Shown: piece after piece, positions 20,501-28,600 of the stretch
Layout of the letters: every line of letters begins with the position of its first letter
Numbering within the stretch: the stretch's first letter is position 1
Assembly: GCF_001043115.1 (NCBI RefSeq)
Contig: NZ_LFME01000001.1
Location: forward strand, 248,001 to 312,000
Length of the DNA stretch: 64,000 nucleotides
DNA from: Xanthomonas sp. NCPPB 1128
GTDB lineage: Bacteria; Pseudomonadota; Gammaproteobacteria; Xanthomonadales; Xanthomonadaceae
Reading direction: 5' to 3'
Made by a program: the position numbers and the translations under genes
The notes under the pieces: model-generated
Told to the model about the DNA's origin: nothing
Databases searched by the model: none
Seen by the model: only the letters and a program-made list of their open reading frames with translations

Positions 20501-23009
20501 TGGCGATACGGCCGCCGCCGAGCCCACGATGGAAGCGTGGTTGGATCGCCGCGGCTGGAGTTACTGCACCGAAACCATCGGCGAGCGTCGGATTCTGCGC
20601 CTTTCGCCGGCCACGCCGGCCGACATTGCCGCATTGAAAAAGTTCAGTGCTTGGCTGGACGGCGCTGGGAAACCGAGCCGTATCGTGATTGGCGAGGAAC
20701 CGCTACCGATCAGCGATGCCAAATTCGATCAGCGGGCCTTCCTCGCGGGCCTGGAAGCCTCGCTTGCGCAAGGCGAGCGCGCCGTCCGCGCGGCGGACGT
20801 CGTCGAGCGGTATCCCTTCAGCGAAGTGCAGAAGTCCGGCATCGAGTGGCACGATCGCGTGTCCCAGCACGTCGTCCCGGTCAACGGCTGGTGGTCGGCG
20901 GATGAATTGCGCAGTGCGTTCGCCGTGATGGTGCGCAGCCAGGACATGCTGCGTGCGGCCGCTGACTTCGATGCATCGCGCTGGGATGTGCTGGATCCGG
21001 CAGCGTTCCGCGCGGACGATGTGCCGTGGCTCGATCTGCGCCAGCTGCCGTCCAGTGACGCGGATGTGGCCTGGTCGGCGATCGTCGCCGCGCTGCATCG
21101 GGCGCAGGCGACATCCCGCCTATGCCATGTCGGCGTATTGCTGTCGCGCAGCGACACCGACCATCTGTTGCTGATGGTGAACGATCACCTGATCAGCGAC
21201 GGCCGCTCCTTCGAAGCCATCGCCGAAGGGATGCGCCGGATCCTGGTCGAAGACAGAGAGCCGCTCCCGGGCCGCTATGGCGATTTCGTCGCGGCATGCG
21301 GGCAAGAGCACGATCCATCCTTGCTCGACCGGCTGGCGATCGAGCTGGACAACGCAGGCATGGCACAGGTCACGCGCGCCACTGCCGAGGCGCTCGCAGC
21401 GAATGCGGATCAACCCGCACGCATGCTGGTGATCGAACTGCCTGCGGCGTCCTCCGATGGCTCGGCCAGGCGAGCCTTCGATCTTTTCCGGACCCTGGTC
21501 GCAACGGTCACCGGTTTGGATCGCTTCGCGATGACGATGACCCATCACGGCAGACAGTTGGGCAACCGAAGCTTCGTCGGTCAGTTCGGCCTGTTCCTCG
21601 ACAAGATACCGGTCGCGGTCGGACCGGAGAGCGTGCTCGAAGACGCGATCAAGCGCGCCGAGCTGCTGCATCGCCAGGGCGTTCGCTTCCTCGACTGGTG
21701 TCGCTCCGGCGACGCCCGCGCCGTGACGACGCTGGCCTCGGCAAAGGGCGAAGTTACCTTCAATTTCCAGCGTGCTGCCGGCGAAGGGCTCGACCACGCG
21801 CATGTCGACTTCCAGGCCCTGTGCGCCAACATCGAAGCCGTGCGGGGTGTCGTGTTCGATGCCTATGCCGGAACCTCAAGACTCGACGCGATGTTCGTCT
21901 TCAAAGGAAGTAGTGCCATGGTCGAAAAAGTGAACGCCTTGATCGCGTCGGCGGGAGGGGCCGTCCGCAATGGCGGCGACATCGCCGGGTCCGACCCTGC
22001 ACCGGCGCCGGTCCTGGCGGCGGCACCGATCCTCGCGGTGGTGGCGCCGTCGGTCGCAGTCGCAGAACCTGCGATCGTCGTGCAGGACTTGTACAAGCGC
22101 TATGGCGATGTCGAGGTGGTCAAGGGTCTGAACTTCAGTGTGCCCAAGGGGGCTTGCTTCGGCATCCTGGGCCCCAATGGCGCCGGCAAGACCTCGCTCC
22201 TGGGCATGATCGAAGGCATCGTTCCGATCACCTCCGGCCGCATCACCATGCTCGGCATGGACGTGGGCACGCAGATCCGCAAGATCCAGCCGCGGCTCGG
22301 CGTGCAGTTGCAGAGCAGCAACTACTTCCAGTTCCTGACCGTCAAGGAGCTGCTGGAGTTCTATTCGCAATACCGAGCCGCGGCGAGCGGCAAACGTAGG
22401 CTCGACACGACGGCGCGCTTGCTCGATCGCCTGGATCTGGCCGACAAGATGAGGTTCAAGGTCGACGATCTGTCCGGCGGGCAGAAGCAGCGCCTGTCGA
22501 TCGCGATCGCGCTGCTTGGCGATCCGGACATCCTGTTTCTCGACGAACCCAGCGCTGCCCTCGATCCGCACAGCCGTCGCCACCTGTGGGAGTTCATCGA
22601 AGAGCTCAAACATGAACGTACTCGCACCATTGTGCTGACCACGCATTACATGGAAGAGGCCGAGCGCCTGTGCGACGAGATCATGATCATGAGTAAAGGA
22701 ACGATCGTCGATCGCGGCGATCCCAGGTCCTTGGTGGCGCAGTTGAACGCAACCCAGCAGGTCGTGGTCAAGCTCGACGTCGGTGCGCCGGGTGAGGAGA
22801 TCGCTGTGGACATGGCGCCGACGTTCGTCGCGAGCTGGGACGGGTTCACCGATTCGCTGCGCATCCCTACCGACGACGTGACCGGCGCGATCCGCCAGAT
22901 CCTCTCCATCGCCGAAGCGCGCGGCGTTGCGGTGGCCGGCATCCAGGTGGACCGCTTGAATCTGGAAGACGTGTTCTTGAACAAGACAGGGAAGGAATTG
23001 CAGTCATGA
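11589..23009 (+). CDS. Three-module NRPS fused at its C-terminus to an ABC-transporter ATPase
   Basis: A 3806-residue protein; the ATG at 11589 is preferred because AGGGA lies six bases upstream (11565 is an alternative). In order: half condensation domain without HHxxxDG (about 20-275), A1 (285-770), PCP1 (Ser827), C2 with HHIVSDG near 1013, A2 (1325-1820), PCP2 (Ser1876), C3 with HHIVSDG at 2062, A3 (2370-2870), PCP3 (Ser2933), and a divergent condensation domain (3000-3440) with DHLISDG. An Ala/Pro/Val-rich linker (about 3455-3490) follows, then an ABC-2-type ATPase with Walker A GPNGAGKTS (Lys3534), LSGGQKQR, Walker B ILFLDEP and H-loop TTH. My alignment to the GrsA pocket reads DLYSNALTY for A1 (Ala-like), DAGALAGIL for A2 (no match known to me) and DMKSYGMVD for A3 (weak Glu/Gln resemblance). 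There is no thioesterase or reductase domain. The stop overlaps the permease start (ATGA). Confidence 0.93.
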   Translation: MSNGNFLDASIRTDADAGTSPVNPAIGNDFDRHVAYWRDALAGAPAMLELPTDRPRTGQQGAATASIGVAIDSESTALLDALAARCGTTLQTALLAAWAATLARLSSQHDVVIGVPTEGGAPAGSIGDVLPLRVDLSGQPSVAELLARVDRRLRDAFAHAVPSFEGIVASTASLDGVLSAPVFQSALALREADTPAQVQLAGVDLALDLRQSRDGVYGELRYAIALFEAESIGRYLGHWRRLLRAMALDETQAVSHLPILGEEERRSVLQTWNATAIEYPRDACMHELFEAQVARSPEAVALVAGARTLSYAQLNERANRLAHHLRALGLGPDERVGICVQRNAEMLVALLASLKSGAAYVPLDPAYPADRLGYMLDDAVPRVVLTDAVGGPVLAQALSLAEQTQSLTVLDLQADAAAWANASSENPSAQAVGLNSRHLAYLIYTSGSTGRPKGVAIEHRNGVNFICWALQEFSAETLRNCLFSTSINFDLSIYEYGVPLSCGGCVTLVDNALALLNTALPVTLINTVPSVMMELTRAEAIPASVRVVNVAGEPLKRALAERIIATPQVEQLCNLYGPSETTTYSTWTRMDRSTGFLADVGRPIGNTQVYILDEVGAPVAIGVAGEIFIGGHGVARGYLGKADLTADRFLDDPFSAEPGARMYKTGDLGRWSNDGTITLLGRNDFQVKIRGFRIELGEIEARLGECTGVREAVVVARDDDNGGKRLVAYCLADEALDIAAIREHVASALPDYMMPSAFVRLEAWPLTANGKLDRKALPVPDDAAYTRRAYAAPQGEIETTLASIWSDLLRLDKVGRNDDFFELGGHSLLAVQLVSRVRKALDVELTFRDVFDASELCELGERLPRIAASSLSPIEPVARRPFLQMPQIVRGFWVMTQLGQATSAHHIGGAYRLAGDLDRPALERSWRAIVARHEILRTRFVQIDGEPMLSIGDSAPFDLRFQDIRGVEDAVTRCDTLYSQLYAEPFDLSRDVPLRAQVLQLDEHAFELQWVTHHIVSDGWSIGVMLKELSEFYAAETGRAQASLPALPVQYIDYAFWKGEHLPAAELDRQIGYWRDTLAGAPLLLELPTDRPRAPQQDFAGAAIDLHLDEALTARLKSLSRRHGVTLYMTILASWAAVFSRLSGQSEVVIGSPMASRDREEVEPLIGFFINTLALRIDLDGNPSTGELLARTRQRLLDAQAHGDVLLDRVIEALKPPRNSAYNQMFQVMLAWQSQDEGELALPGVEVVRAPKAMKTAQLDLLMDLREKDGSISGFLNYMTALFDRETIERFVGYWQRLLTAMAADDTVPVSALPVLGDAERAQVLQQWNATAQPYPRDSCIGALFAAQATAHPDAVALVWGERRVSYAALDRRTNQIAQWLGAQGIGRGARVALSLSRGVAMVETLLGVLKAGAAYVPMAPDLPWTRVAFMLEDAQPALLIADASAQLPDAPGVPVARLEAMADALSAHADHAPAVAGMEATQLAYVIYTSGTTGTPKGVQVSHRNVVNFCCWCRDAGLLAAGVRMTQFAPYTFDASAGEIFAGLLGGAELHLLDEETIHSPQRLQAYLLEQQIGFAALPPAYLQQLDPGLAPSSMKLLTAGSAPTPELVRRWAGRGEYVNGYGPTETTILSTTTALSAEEARISIGRPIANTRVYVLDAHRQPVPVGVTGELWIGGDGVTPGYLNRDALTAERYVADPFCSEPDARMYRTGDLGRWSSDGSLEFAGRNDFQVKIRGFRIELGEIEAKLLECPGVREAVVVARGEGGEPRLVAYCLTDGVADEALDAGALRERLASQLPEYMVPAAFVQLQAWPLTAHGKLDRKALPAPDDSAYARRAYEAPEGEIEQRLAQLWSQLLKVDQVGRHDGFFELGGHSLLAVQLSSRVRQSLGVELPLRWVFEAPVLSQLAQRLASGDAAQLSAIAVAERCPHMPLSLAQQRLWFLTQIDGASAAYHTAGTLRLTGRLDVDALERSLQRVVARHESLRTRFVLIEGQPMQRVDADATLRLRFEDLRGEHNRDALRVAQGEALYAQPFDLSVDPPLRVLLAQLEDEEYALYVVMHHIVSDGWSIGVMLSEISQLYTAELEHVADPLPPLPIQYIDYAQWQRQWLADGQLERQAAYWRETLAGAPTLIELPTDRPRPAHQDFAGAALAIDLDAALTARLKALSQRHGVTLYMTLLASWAALLSRLSGQEEVVIGSPMAGRTRAEIEPLIGFFVNTLALRIDLGDAPTVAELLTRTRRQVLDAQAHQDLPFDHVVEVTKPARSTAHTPIFQVMLAWQNQEQAGLSMPGITTEGLPQETSKARFDLALDLAERDGGIVGVLTYMTALFDEPTVVRYAGYWQRLLTGMAQDEAMAVARLPLLDEAERMRLLHEWNAVSEIHPESTVHALFEAQARRTPDAQALICEDLTLSYAELNRRANQVAHRLIGLGLQPDDRVAICVERSASMIVGLLGILKAGAAYVPLDPSYPVDRLAYMLEDSRPKALLTQAQVYARLPSLQAAQAPLLVLDDSSLDAVDTHDPNIAGLTSRHLAYVIYTSGSTGQPKGVMVEHRSPVNFWRAMCQTTHRELAPNSRVALNAAFSFDMSLKGILQLLSGHCVVLVPQAIRANGPAMLAFFERYRIEAMDSTPSQLQVLLSAGLIESGGHRPTSIYLGGEPVSRRMWERLKASPKIHFHNMYGPTECTVDATIGSIRESLGGPVIGKPILNTPVYVLDAYGEPSPVGVPGEMFLGGVQVARGYLDRAELTGQRFLRDPFAAHADARMYKTGDLARWTANGELEYLGRNDFQVKIRGFRIELGEIEAKLAACTGVDAAAVVAREDASGEKRLVAYVTLQSGTTSSIADLRTQLLAQLPEYMVPAAFVVLLSLPLTPNGKLDRKALPAPDDTAYARRDYAAPQGRVETALATIWAELLHVDRVGRFDDFFELGGHSLMVLVVIDKLAAVGIELKLADIYRLGTVQAIAAAIEADGDTAAAEPTMEAWLDRRGWSYCTETIGERRILRLSPATPADIAALKKFSAWLDGAGKPSRIVIGEEPLPISDAKFDQRAFLAGLEASLAQGERAVRAADVVERYPFSEVQKSGIEWHDRVSQHVVPVNGWWSADELRSAFAVMVRSQDMLRAAADFDASRWDVLDPAAFRADDVPWLDLRQLPSSDADVAWSAIVAALHRAQATSRLCHVGVLLSRSDTDHLLLMVNDHLISDGRSFEAIAEGMRRILVEDREPLPGRYGDFVAACGQEHDPSLLDRLAIELDNAGMAQVTRATAEALAANADQPARMLVIELPAASSDGSARRAFDLFRTLVATVTGLDRFAMTMTHHGRQLGNRSFVGQFGLFLDKIPVAVGPESVLEDAIKRAELLHRQGVRFLDWCRSGDARAVTTLASAKGEVTFNFQRAAGEGLDHAHVDFQALCANIEAVRGVVFDAYAGTSRLDAMFVFKGSSAMVEKVNALIASAGGAVRNGGDIAGSDPAPAPVLAAAPILAVVAPSVAVAEPAIVVQDLYKRYGDVEVVKGLNFSVPKGACFGILGPNGAGKTSLLGMIEGIVPITSGRITMLGMDVGTQIRKIQPRLGVQLQSSNYFQFLTVKELLEFYSQYRAAASGKRRLDTTARLLDRLDLADKMRFKVDDLSGGQKQRLSIAIALLGDPDILFLDEPSAALDPHSRRHLWEFIEELKHERTRTIVLTTHYMEEAERLCDEIMIMSKGTIVDRGDPRSLVAQLNATQQVVVKLDVGAPGEEIAVDMAPTFVASWDGFTDSLRIPTDDVTGAIRQILSIAEARGVAVAGIQVDRLNLEDVFLNKTGKELQS
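21903..21920 (+). promoter_or_regulatory. Possible internal ribosome binding site and start for a separate ABC ATPase
   Basis: Inside the NRPS frame, AAAGGAAG at 21903-21910 lies seven bases before an in-frame ATG at 21918 (Met3444 of the fusion). Initiation here would give a 363-residue protein consisting of the linker and the complete ABC ATPase, ending at 23009. That is a normal size for an ABC-2 ATPase partner of the downstream permease. No codon change or stop separates it from the NRPS, so the fused product must also be made. Whether the site is used is inference. Confidence 0.4.
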
Positions 23010-24073
23010 GAACGGTGTGGGTGTTCTTCAAGTTGCGCATGCGCCAGCTCCGCTACGACAAAGTGGCGCTGGTGTTCTGCTACGTCTTCCCGGTGGTGCT
23101 GCTGCTGGGCATCGGCTATCCCTTGGAGTTGTCCGGCAATCACAGGATCAAGGTCTCTTACCTGGAAGCGGAGGTCGCGCCGGCCGGCAAGTCCCTGATC
23201 GATGCGCTCGGCAAGCAAGACCTCGTCCACGTCGTGCCCTTCGTGGGCGAGCGCGCGCAGGCCGAAACCGCGCTCAAGAACAACGAGATCCAGCACTTGC
23301 TGAGCGTCTCCGGGGCGTCTGCGGACGGGCCGGCGAACCTGACGATCGAAAGCAATTCGCTGGAGGAGAACCGCATCGCGGCGATCGCGCTGGCGTCGAT
23401 CCTGAAAACCAACGTTTATGGCGCGTCGGGGACCGAAGTCCGCCTGCAGAACGTAGAGGTAAGCCGGCGCTCCTCCTATCTGGCCACCTTGTTGCCGGGC
23501 CTGATCGGGATGACGATGCTGGTGATCGGCTTGAGCGGTTTCGGCTCGGTGCTGATCGGCGAGGAAAGCGCGGGGCTGTTCAAGAATCTGAAAGCCATCG
23601 ACGTTTCGCCGACGCCGTTCTTTGCCGGATTGTTTCTCTCTCGCGTCTTGGTCGCCTACAGCGTGGTCGCCGGCATGCTCGCCGTCTCGGTGTTCGGACT
23701 CGGCGTATCGGCCGACATCAACTATCTGTTGCTGTTGCTGGCGGTGACCATGGGCGCGGCGACCTATCTGGGCATCGGCCTGATCGTGTTCCTGTTCAGC
23801 CGTTCGGTGATGGCGTTCAGTGGCATCGTCAGCTTCATCCAGGTGCCGATCTTGCTGCTCGGTGGCGCGTTCTTCTCGATCAAACTGTTTCCATCTTGGT
23901 TGCAGCCGATCGCCCAGCATTCGCCGCTGGCGCCATTCACCTCGATCCTGCGCGAACTGATGTTCGGCGGGGTCGGTTTGCAAGACGTCTCGCAGCTGTA
24001 CCCGTCGCTGATCACCATGTCGGTCTGGATGGTGGTGATTCTCTTGCTGGCGCGCTGGAGATTCCGATGGTGA
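23006..24073 (+). CDS. ABC-2 type transporter permease
   Basis: A 355-residue membrane protein with an N-terminal membrane anchor near residues 20-40, a large periplasmic loop, and a C-terminal cluster of about five hydrophobic helices from about 160 to 350, typical of ABC-2 permeases. The start overlaps the NRPS-ATPase stop (ATGA at 23006-23009), which indicates translational coupling. It is the obvious membrane partner of the ATPase fused to the NRPS, and together they would export the cluster product or confer self-resistance. The substrate is inferred from context only. Confidence 0.9.
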   Translation: MRTVWVFFKLRMRQLRYDKVALVFCYVFPVVLLLGIGYPLELSGNHRIKVSYLEAEVAPAGKSLIDALGKQDLVHVVPFVGERAQAETALKNNEIQHLLSVSGASADGPANLTIESNSLEENRIAAIALASILKTNVYGASGTEVRLQNVEVSRRSSYLATLLPGLIGMTMLVIGLSGFGSVLIGEESAGLFKNLKAIDVSPTPFFAGLFLSRVLVAYSVVAGMLAVSVFGLGVSADINYLLLLLAVTMGAATYLGIGLIVFLFSRSVMAFSGIVSFIQVPILLLGGAFFSIKLFPSWLQPIAQHSPLAPFTSILRELMFGGVGLQDVSQLYPSLITMSVWMVVILLLARWRFRW

Positions 24074-24538
24074 TTGCCGCGTCCGTGGGGCCGATGCGCG
24101 CATGCGCCGCCGTGCTGGACGTGGGCGATCTTGTCGACGTCTTCCCAGGCGGCCGCGACATGCGTGAGGCGGAATGGAAAGGAGATGCGCGGTACAGCGC
24201 GGACGGCGGCGGCGATCACCGCATCCAGACACGAGGAGCGGTCTCGAATCTCGATCCATCCATGCCATCAGTTGGGTCCAAATGGTAGACAAGTGCGCCG
24301 CTATCGTCCGTGTTGGTGTTACGGTTACCTACAGCACCATATGTCTTCGTCGGCGAGATGCGATTGACCGCACGCTCGACCACTCACCTGCAGTGTTGTT
24401 CGTTCCGTCATCGCTGACACAGCTGGCCGCGCCGGCGATGGTAGCTACCGCACCGGGGCAGGCCGAATTGCCGCTGCGGTCCGATAGGCACTCGTCGCTG
24501 GCCAGTTTCCACCGTTCAAGCACCGAAGTGGTTTCGCT
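24074..24538. other. Intergenic stretch between ABC permease and RND adaptor genes
   Basis: These 465 bp hold no gene I can support. Base composition is close to that of the neighbours in the first half and more mixed after 24280. I see no convincing terminator hairpin. A promoter for the downstream efflux pair is plausible here because the gap is much longer than any other within the cluster, but I cannot point to clear -35/-10 boxes. Confidence 0.5.
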
Positions 24539-25594
24539 ATGAAAATGCGTCCAATGATCTACGCCGCAACCTTGCTGGGCACCGGTCTGTTGTTTGGTTT
24601 TTTGCTCAGCGGTCGGTCCGCCAAGTCTGCCGTCACCACCAATCAAACCACGCCACCGCTGACGGTCAGCGTGGTCAAGTCACAACGCAAGGCGCTGGCC
24701 GAGGCGGTCTCCGTGGTCGGCGCCACGCGCAGTCGCGAGAATGTGCCGGTGATCCCGCAACTGTCTGGACTGCAGGTGCAACGCGTGGAAGCCGAGGTCG
24801 GCGACTATGTCAAGGCCGGGCAGGTATTGGCAGTACTGGATGGCAAGGGCATGGGGATCTCCAGCAACGAGCTGCGATCCGACTTCGAGCGCGCACGGGG
24901 CGACTACGAGCGCATGCGTCTATTGCTGCCGCAGCAACTGGTCAGCGTGGAGTCGTTCAAACAGAAACAGGCGGATTTCGAGGGTGCACGCGCGCGCTAC
25001 GACAACGCGCGACTGAGTGTGCAGCGCACCAACGTGGTTGCTCCGGCCGCAGGTTTCGTCTATCGGCGTACCGCGGAGATCGGCAACCTCACCAGCGATA
25101 GCGTCGCCTTGTTCGAGATCGCCAAGGACGGCGAGATGGAGGTGGATGCCAGCGTGCCCGAAGCGGTGGTCGGGCGCCTTAAGCCGGGCATGAGCGCGAG
25201 CATCAAGCTGGCCGGGCGCGCCGAGCCTATTCCTGGCGAGATTCGCTTGATCACGCCGAACGTGGACAGCGCCACTCGTTCGAGCGAAGTGCGGATCCGT
25301 CTGCACGCACAAGATGTCGTTCCGGTGGGCATCTTCGCTCAGGCGCGCATCGATCTGGCGAAGGTGCAAGGCTGGACGATTCCGCGCACGGCGATGCAAC
25401 AGGATTCGCTTGGCAGCTACGTCTGGTGTGTCGATGGCAAGGGCCTGGTGTCGCGCATGCCGATCACGCCGACCTTGCAGACTGTCGACGAAGTTCTGGT
25501 GTCGGAATCGCTCGACGGCCTGCGCATTGTGGCCAAGGCCGGCCCGTTCCTGCGCGAAAGGGACAAGGTGCTGATCGCCGACGCGAGTCGCTGA
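24539..25594 (+). CDS. RND efflux periplasmic adaptor (HlyD/AcrA family)
   Basis: A 351-residue membrane-fusion protein with an N-terminal membrane anchor (about residues 6-27, followed by SGRSAKS). It then has a split biotinyl-lipoyl segment (QVQRVEAEVGDYVKAGQ and VVAPAAGFVYRR) around a helical hairpin, followed by beta-barrel and membrane-proximal domains. It bridges an RND pump to an outer-membrane channel. The RND gene starts 70 bp downstream, so the two form a transcription unit. Its position inside the biosynthetic cluster suggests export of the product or self-protection. No outer-membrane factor gene is in the window, so a TolC-like partner encoded elsewhere is likely. Confidence 0.9.
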   Translation: MKMRPMIYAATLLGTGLLFGFLLSGRSAKSAVTTNQTTPPLTVSVVKSQRKALAEAVSVVGATRSRENVPVIPQLSGLQVQRVEAEVGDYVKAGQVLAVLDGKGMGISSNELRSDFERARGDYERMRLLLPQQLVSVESFKQKQADFEGARARYDNARLSVQRTNVVAPAAGFVYRRTAEIGNLTSDSVALFEIAKDGEMEVDASVPEAVVGRLKPGMSASIKLAGRAEPIPGEIRLITPNVDSATRSSEVRIRLHAQDVVPVGIFAQARIDLAKVQGWTIPRTAMQQDSLGSYVWCVDGKGLVSRMPITPTLQTVDEVLVSESLDGLRIVAKAGPFLRERDKVLIADASR

Positions 25595-25664
25595 GTGCGT
25601 TGCTGATCCAGGTATCGTGACGTTGCACCTTCCGCACTTCCTCATTGGATAGAGACCTTTCGAA

Positions 25665-28600
25665 ATGAACTTCGGCTTCTCGACCTGGGCGATCCGCAAT
25701 CCGGTGCCGCCGATTCTGCTGTTCGTCATGCTCACGCTGGCAGGCATCGTCGCCTTCATCCAGTTGCCGATCACGGCGATGCCGAATGTGGTCACGCCGG
25801 TGGTGGACGTGCTGATTCTGCAACCCGGCGCGACCCCTACCGAGATGGAGACGGAGACGACGCAGAGGGTCGAGGACGCGGTGGCGTCGATCCCGGGCAT
25901 CAAGCGCATCGTATCGACTGTGACGGAAGGCCAGTCGACGACGCAGATCGAATTCAACCTCGATGTAGGCGTGGATCGCGCGACCAATGACGTACGCAAC
26001 GCGGTGGCCGCGATCCGGCAGAACCTGCCGGCGACGGTACGCGAGCCGATCGTCCGCCGCGCCAGCGATACTGGCCGGCCAGTCGGTATCTATATCGCCG
26101 AAGCGCCGGAAATGCCGATGGAAGACCTTAGCCGCTTCGTCGATCAGACGGTCGCGCGCGAACTGCTAACGGTCAAGGGCGTATCGCGCGTGGACCGCAG
26201 CGGCGGCAGCGATCAGGAGATCTCCATTGTGCTGGACCCGGCGACCCTGGCTTCACTCGGAATCAGTGCCGCCGATGTCAGCCAGCAACTGCTGGCCAGC
26301 AATGCCAACTCGCCGGGCGGGCGCTTGACTCTGGGCGCGACCGAGTATGCGCTGCGCACGATCGGCCGTGCCGACAGTCTTGACGCCTTGGCGGGAACGC
26401 GCATCTCGGTGCCTGGCGGACGCACGGTGAAGCTGTCGGACATCGGTGTCGTTTCCTACGGCCCGTCGGACGTGCGCAACATCACCAAGGTCGATGGCCG
26501 CCCGGCGGTGACCTTCATGGTCTACAAGGATCCCACTGTCAGCGAGGTTTCGGTCGCCAAGGCGGTGCGCGAGCGTCTGGAGGCACTGTCGAAGACGCAT
26601 GCAGTGCTGTTCCGTGTAGCGTTTTCGGATATCGATTTCGTTGAGATTGGATATCGCGCGACGATGTTCAACTTCCTGGAAGGCGCCATCCTGACCGTGC
26701 TGGTGGTGTTCTGGTTCCTACGCAATCGGCGTGCGACGCTGATTGCGGCGCTGACGATCCCGTTGTCGATCATTCCCACATTTTTGGTCATGCAGTGGCT
26801 GGACTTCAGCCTGAACATGATCAGCTTGCTGGCGATTACACTGGTCACCGGCGTGCTGGTCGATGATGCGATCGTTGAGGTCGAGAATATCGATCGGCAT
26901 ATGCGGTCCGGAAAGTCGGTCATGCAGGCAGCGATTGAAGCGTCCGAAGAGATCGGATTGTCGGTGATCGCGACGACCCTGGTGATCTGTGTGGTGTTCA
27001 TTCCTGTCAGTTTCATGGATGGCTTGCCGGGCTTGTACTTCCGCCAGTTCGGCCTGACGGTTGCGGTCGCCGCGTTCTTTTCGCTGGTTGTAGCGCGCTT
27101 GCTGACGCCGATGCTGGCGTCGCGACTGATGAAGGTTCCAACGACGGATCATCCGCAGGACAGTGCCTTGATGATCCGATATCTTGCGATCGTCCGATGG
27201 ACGCTTAAGCACCGCATCAAGACGTTGGTGATGGCGCTGATTGGTGTCGTGATGTCGTTCGGACTGGTGCCTTTGTTGCCGCTGGGCTTCATGCCGTACG
27301 ATGATTATTCGGTCTCCAGCATCACACTGGAAGTTCCTCGCGGTAGCACCATCGAGCAGACCGATCAGGCGGCGCAGCAAGTGGCCGCTGTAGTGAGCAA
27401 GCACGCGGAGGTCGAGTATGTGCTCACGCTTTCCGGGGGCGCCGATGGCGCGGTCAACAAGTCGCGCATCTACGTCAAGCTGGTTCCTCCGGAAAAGCGT
27501 GATATCAGCGAGCGCGAGTTTACTTCGCGTGTCTACCCGGAGATCGCCAAGTTGCCCGACATGCGAGTCAACTTCGATAGTCTGTCAGGTCGAAAAGACG
27601 TTTCCATCGCGCTCGTGAGCGAAGATGATCGTGCGCTCACTCGCGCAGCCGATGCAGTCAAGCGCGACATGCAGAAGATTCCCGGCTTGATTGGCGTCGA
27701 CACCAGTGTCGGTCAGGAACAGCCGGAAATCGTCGTGCAAATGGATCCGCTCAAGGCGGCCGATTTTGGAGTTACCGCACAGCAGGTCGGAGATGCTATC
27801 AGTACGTCGACGATCGGAGACGATATTCCGCGCTTGTCCAAGTTCAATTACATGAGTCGCGAGATTCCCGTGCGCGTTCTCCTGCCGCGCGAATACGGGA
27901 CGGATCTTGGCGTCTTGGAGAATCTCAAGCTACGTACAGCCTCAGGTGGAAGTGTGCCGTTGGCATCTGTAGCCACCTTGCGATTTGCCAAGGGGCCGGC
28001 GACCATCGAACGCTATGACAGGGAGCGCCGCATCGATCTGCAGGCCAATCTCGACGGCGTTGCCCTGGGCACCGCCATGGCGGCTATCAAGGCCTTGCCA
28101 TCGATCAAGCGCCTGCCGCACGGCGTGCGTGTGCTCGATACTGGCGATGCTGAGTTTGTAAACGAATTGCTGGTGAGCTTCCTGAAAGCGCTTGGTACCG
28201 GTCTGTTCTTGGTCTATGCGATTCAGGTTCTACTGTACCGCGACTGGTTGCAGCCATTGGCTCGAATGATGGCCTTGCCGCTGTCGATTGGCGGCGCATT
28301 CCTGCTGCTTTTCGCGACGGGCATGGAGTTGAGCCTACCGGCTCTGCTGGGAATGCTGATGCTGATGGGCATCGCAGATAAGAATTCGATCCTCCTCGTG
28401 GATGCGATCTTGGAAAACCTCCGCAAAGGTATGCTCAGGTTCGATGCCATCATGCTCGCTTGTCGCGCACGCGCTCGCCCAATCGTAATGACCTCGGTGG
28501 CGATGACTGCGGGCATGTTGCCGCTGGCATTCGGTGTATCTTTGGATTCCGCATTTCGAGCACCCATGGCGATCGCAGTGATTGGTGGTCTGATTTCTTC

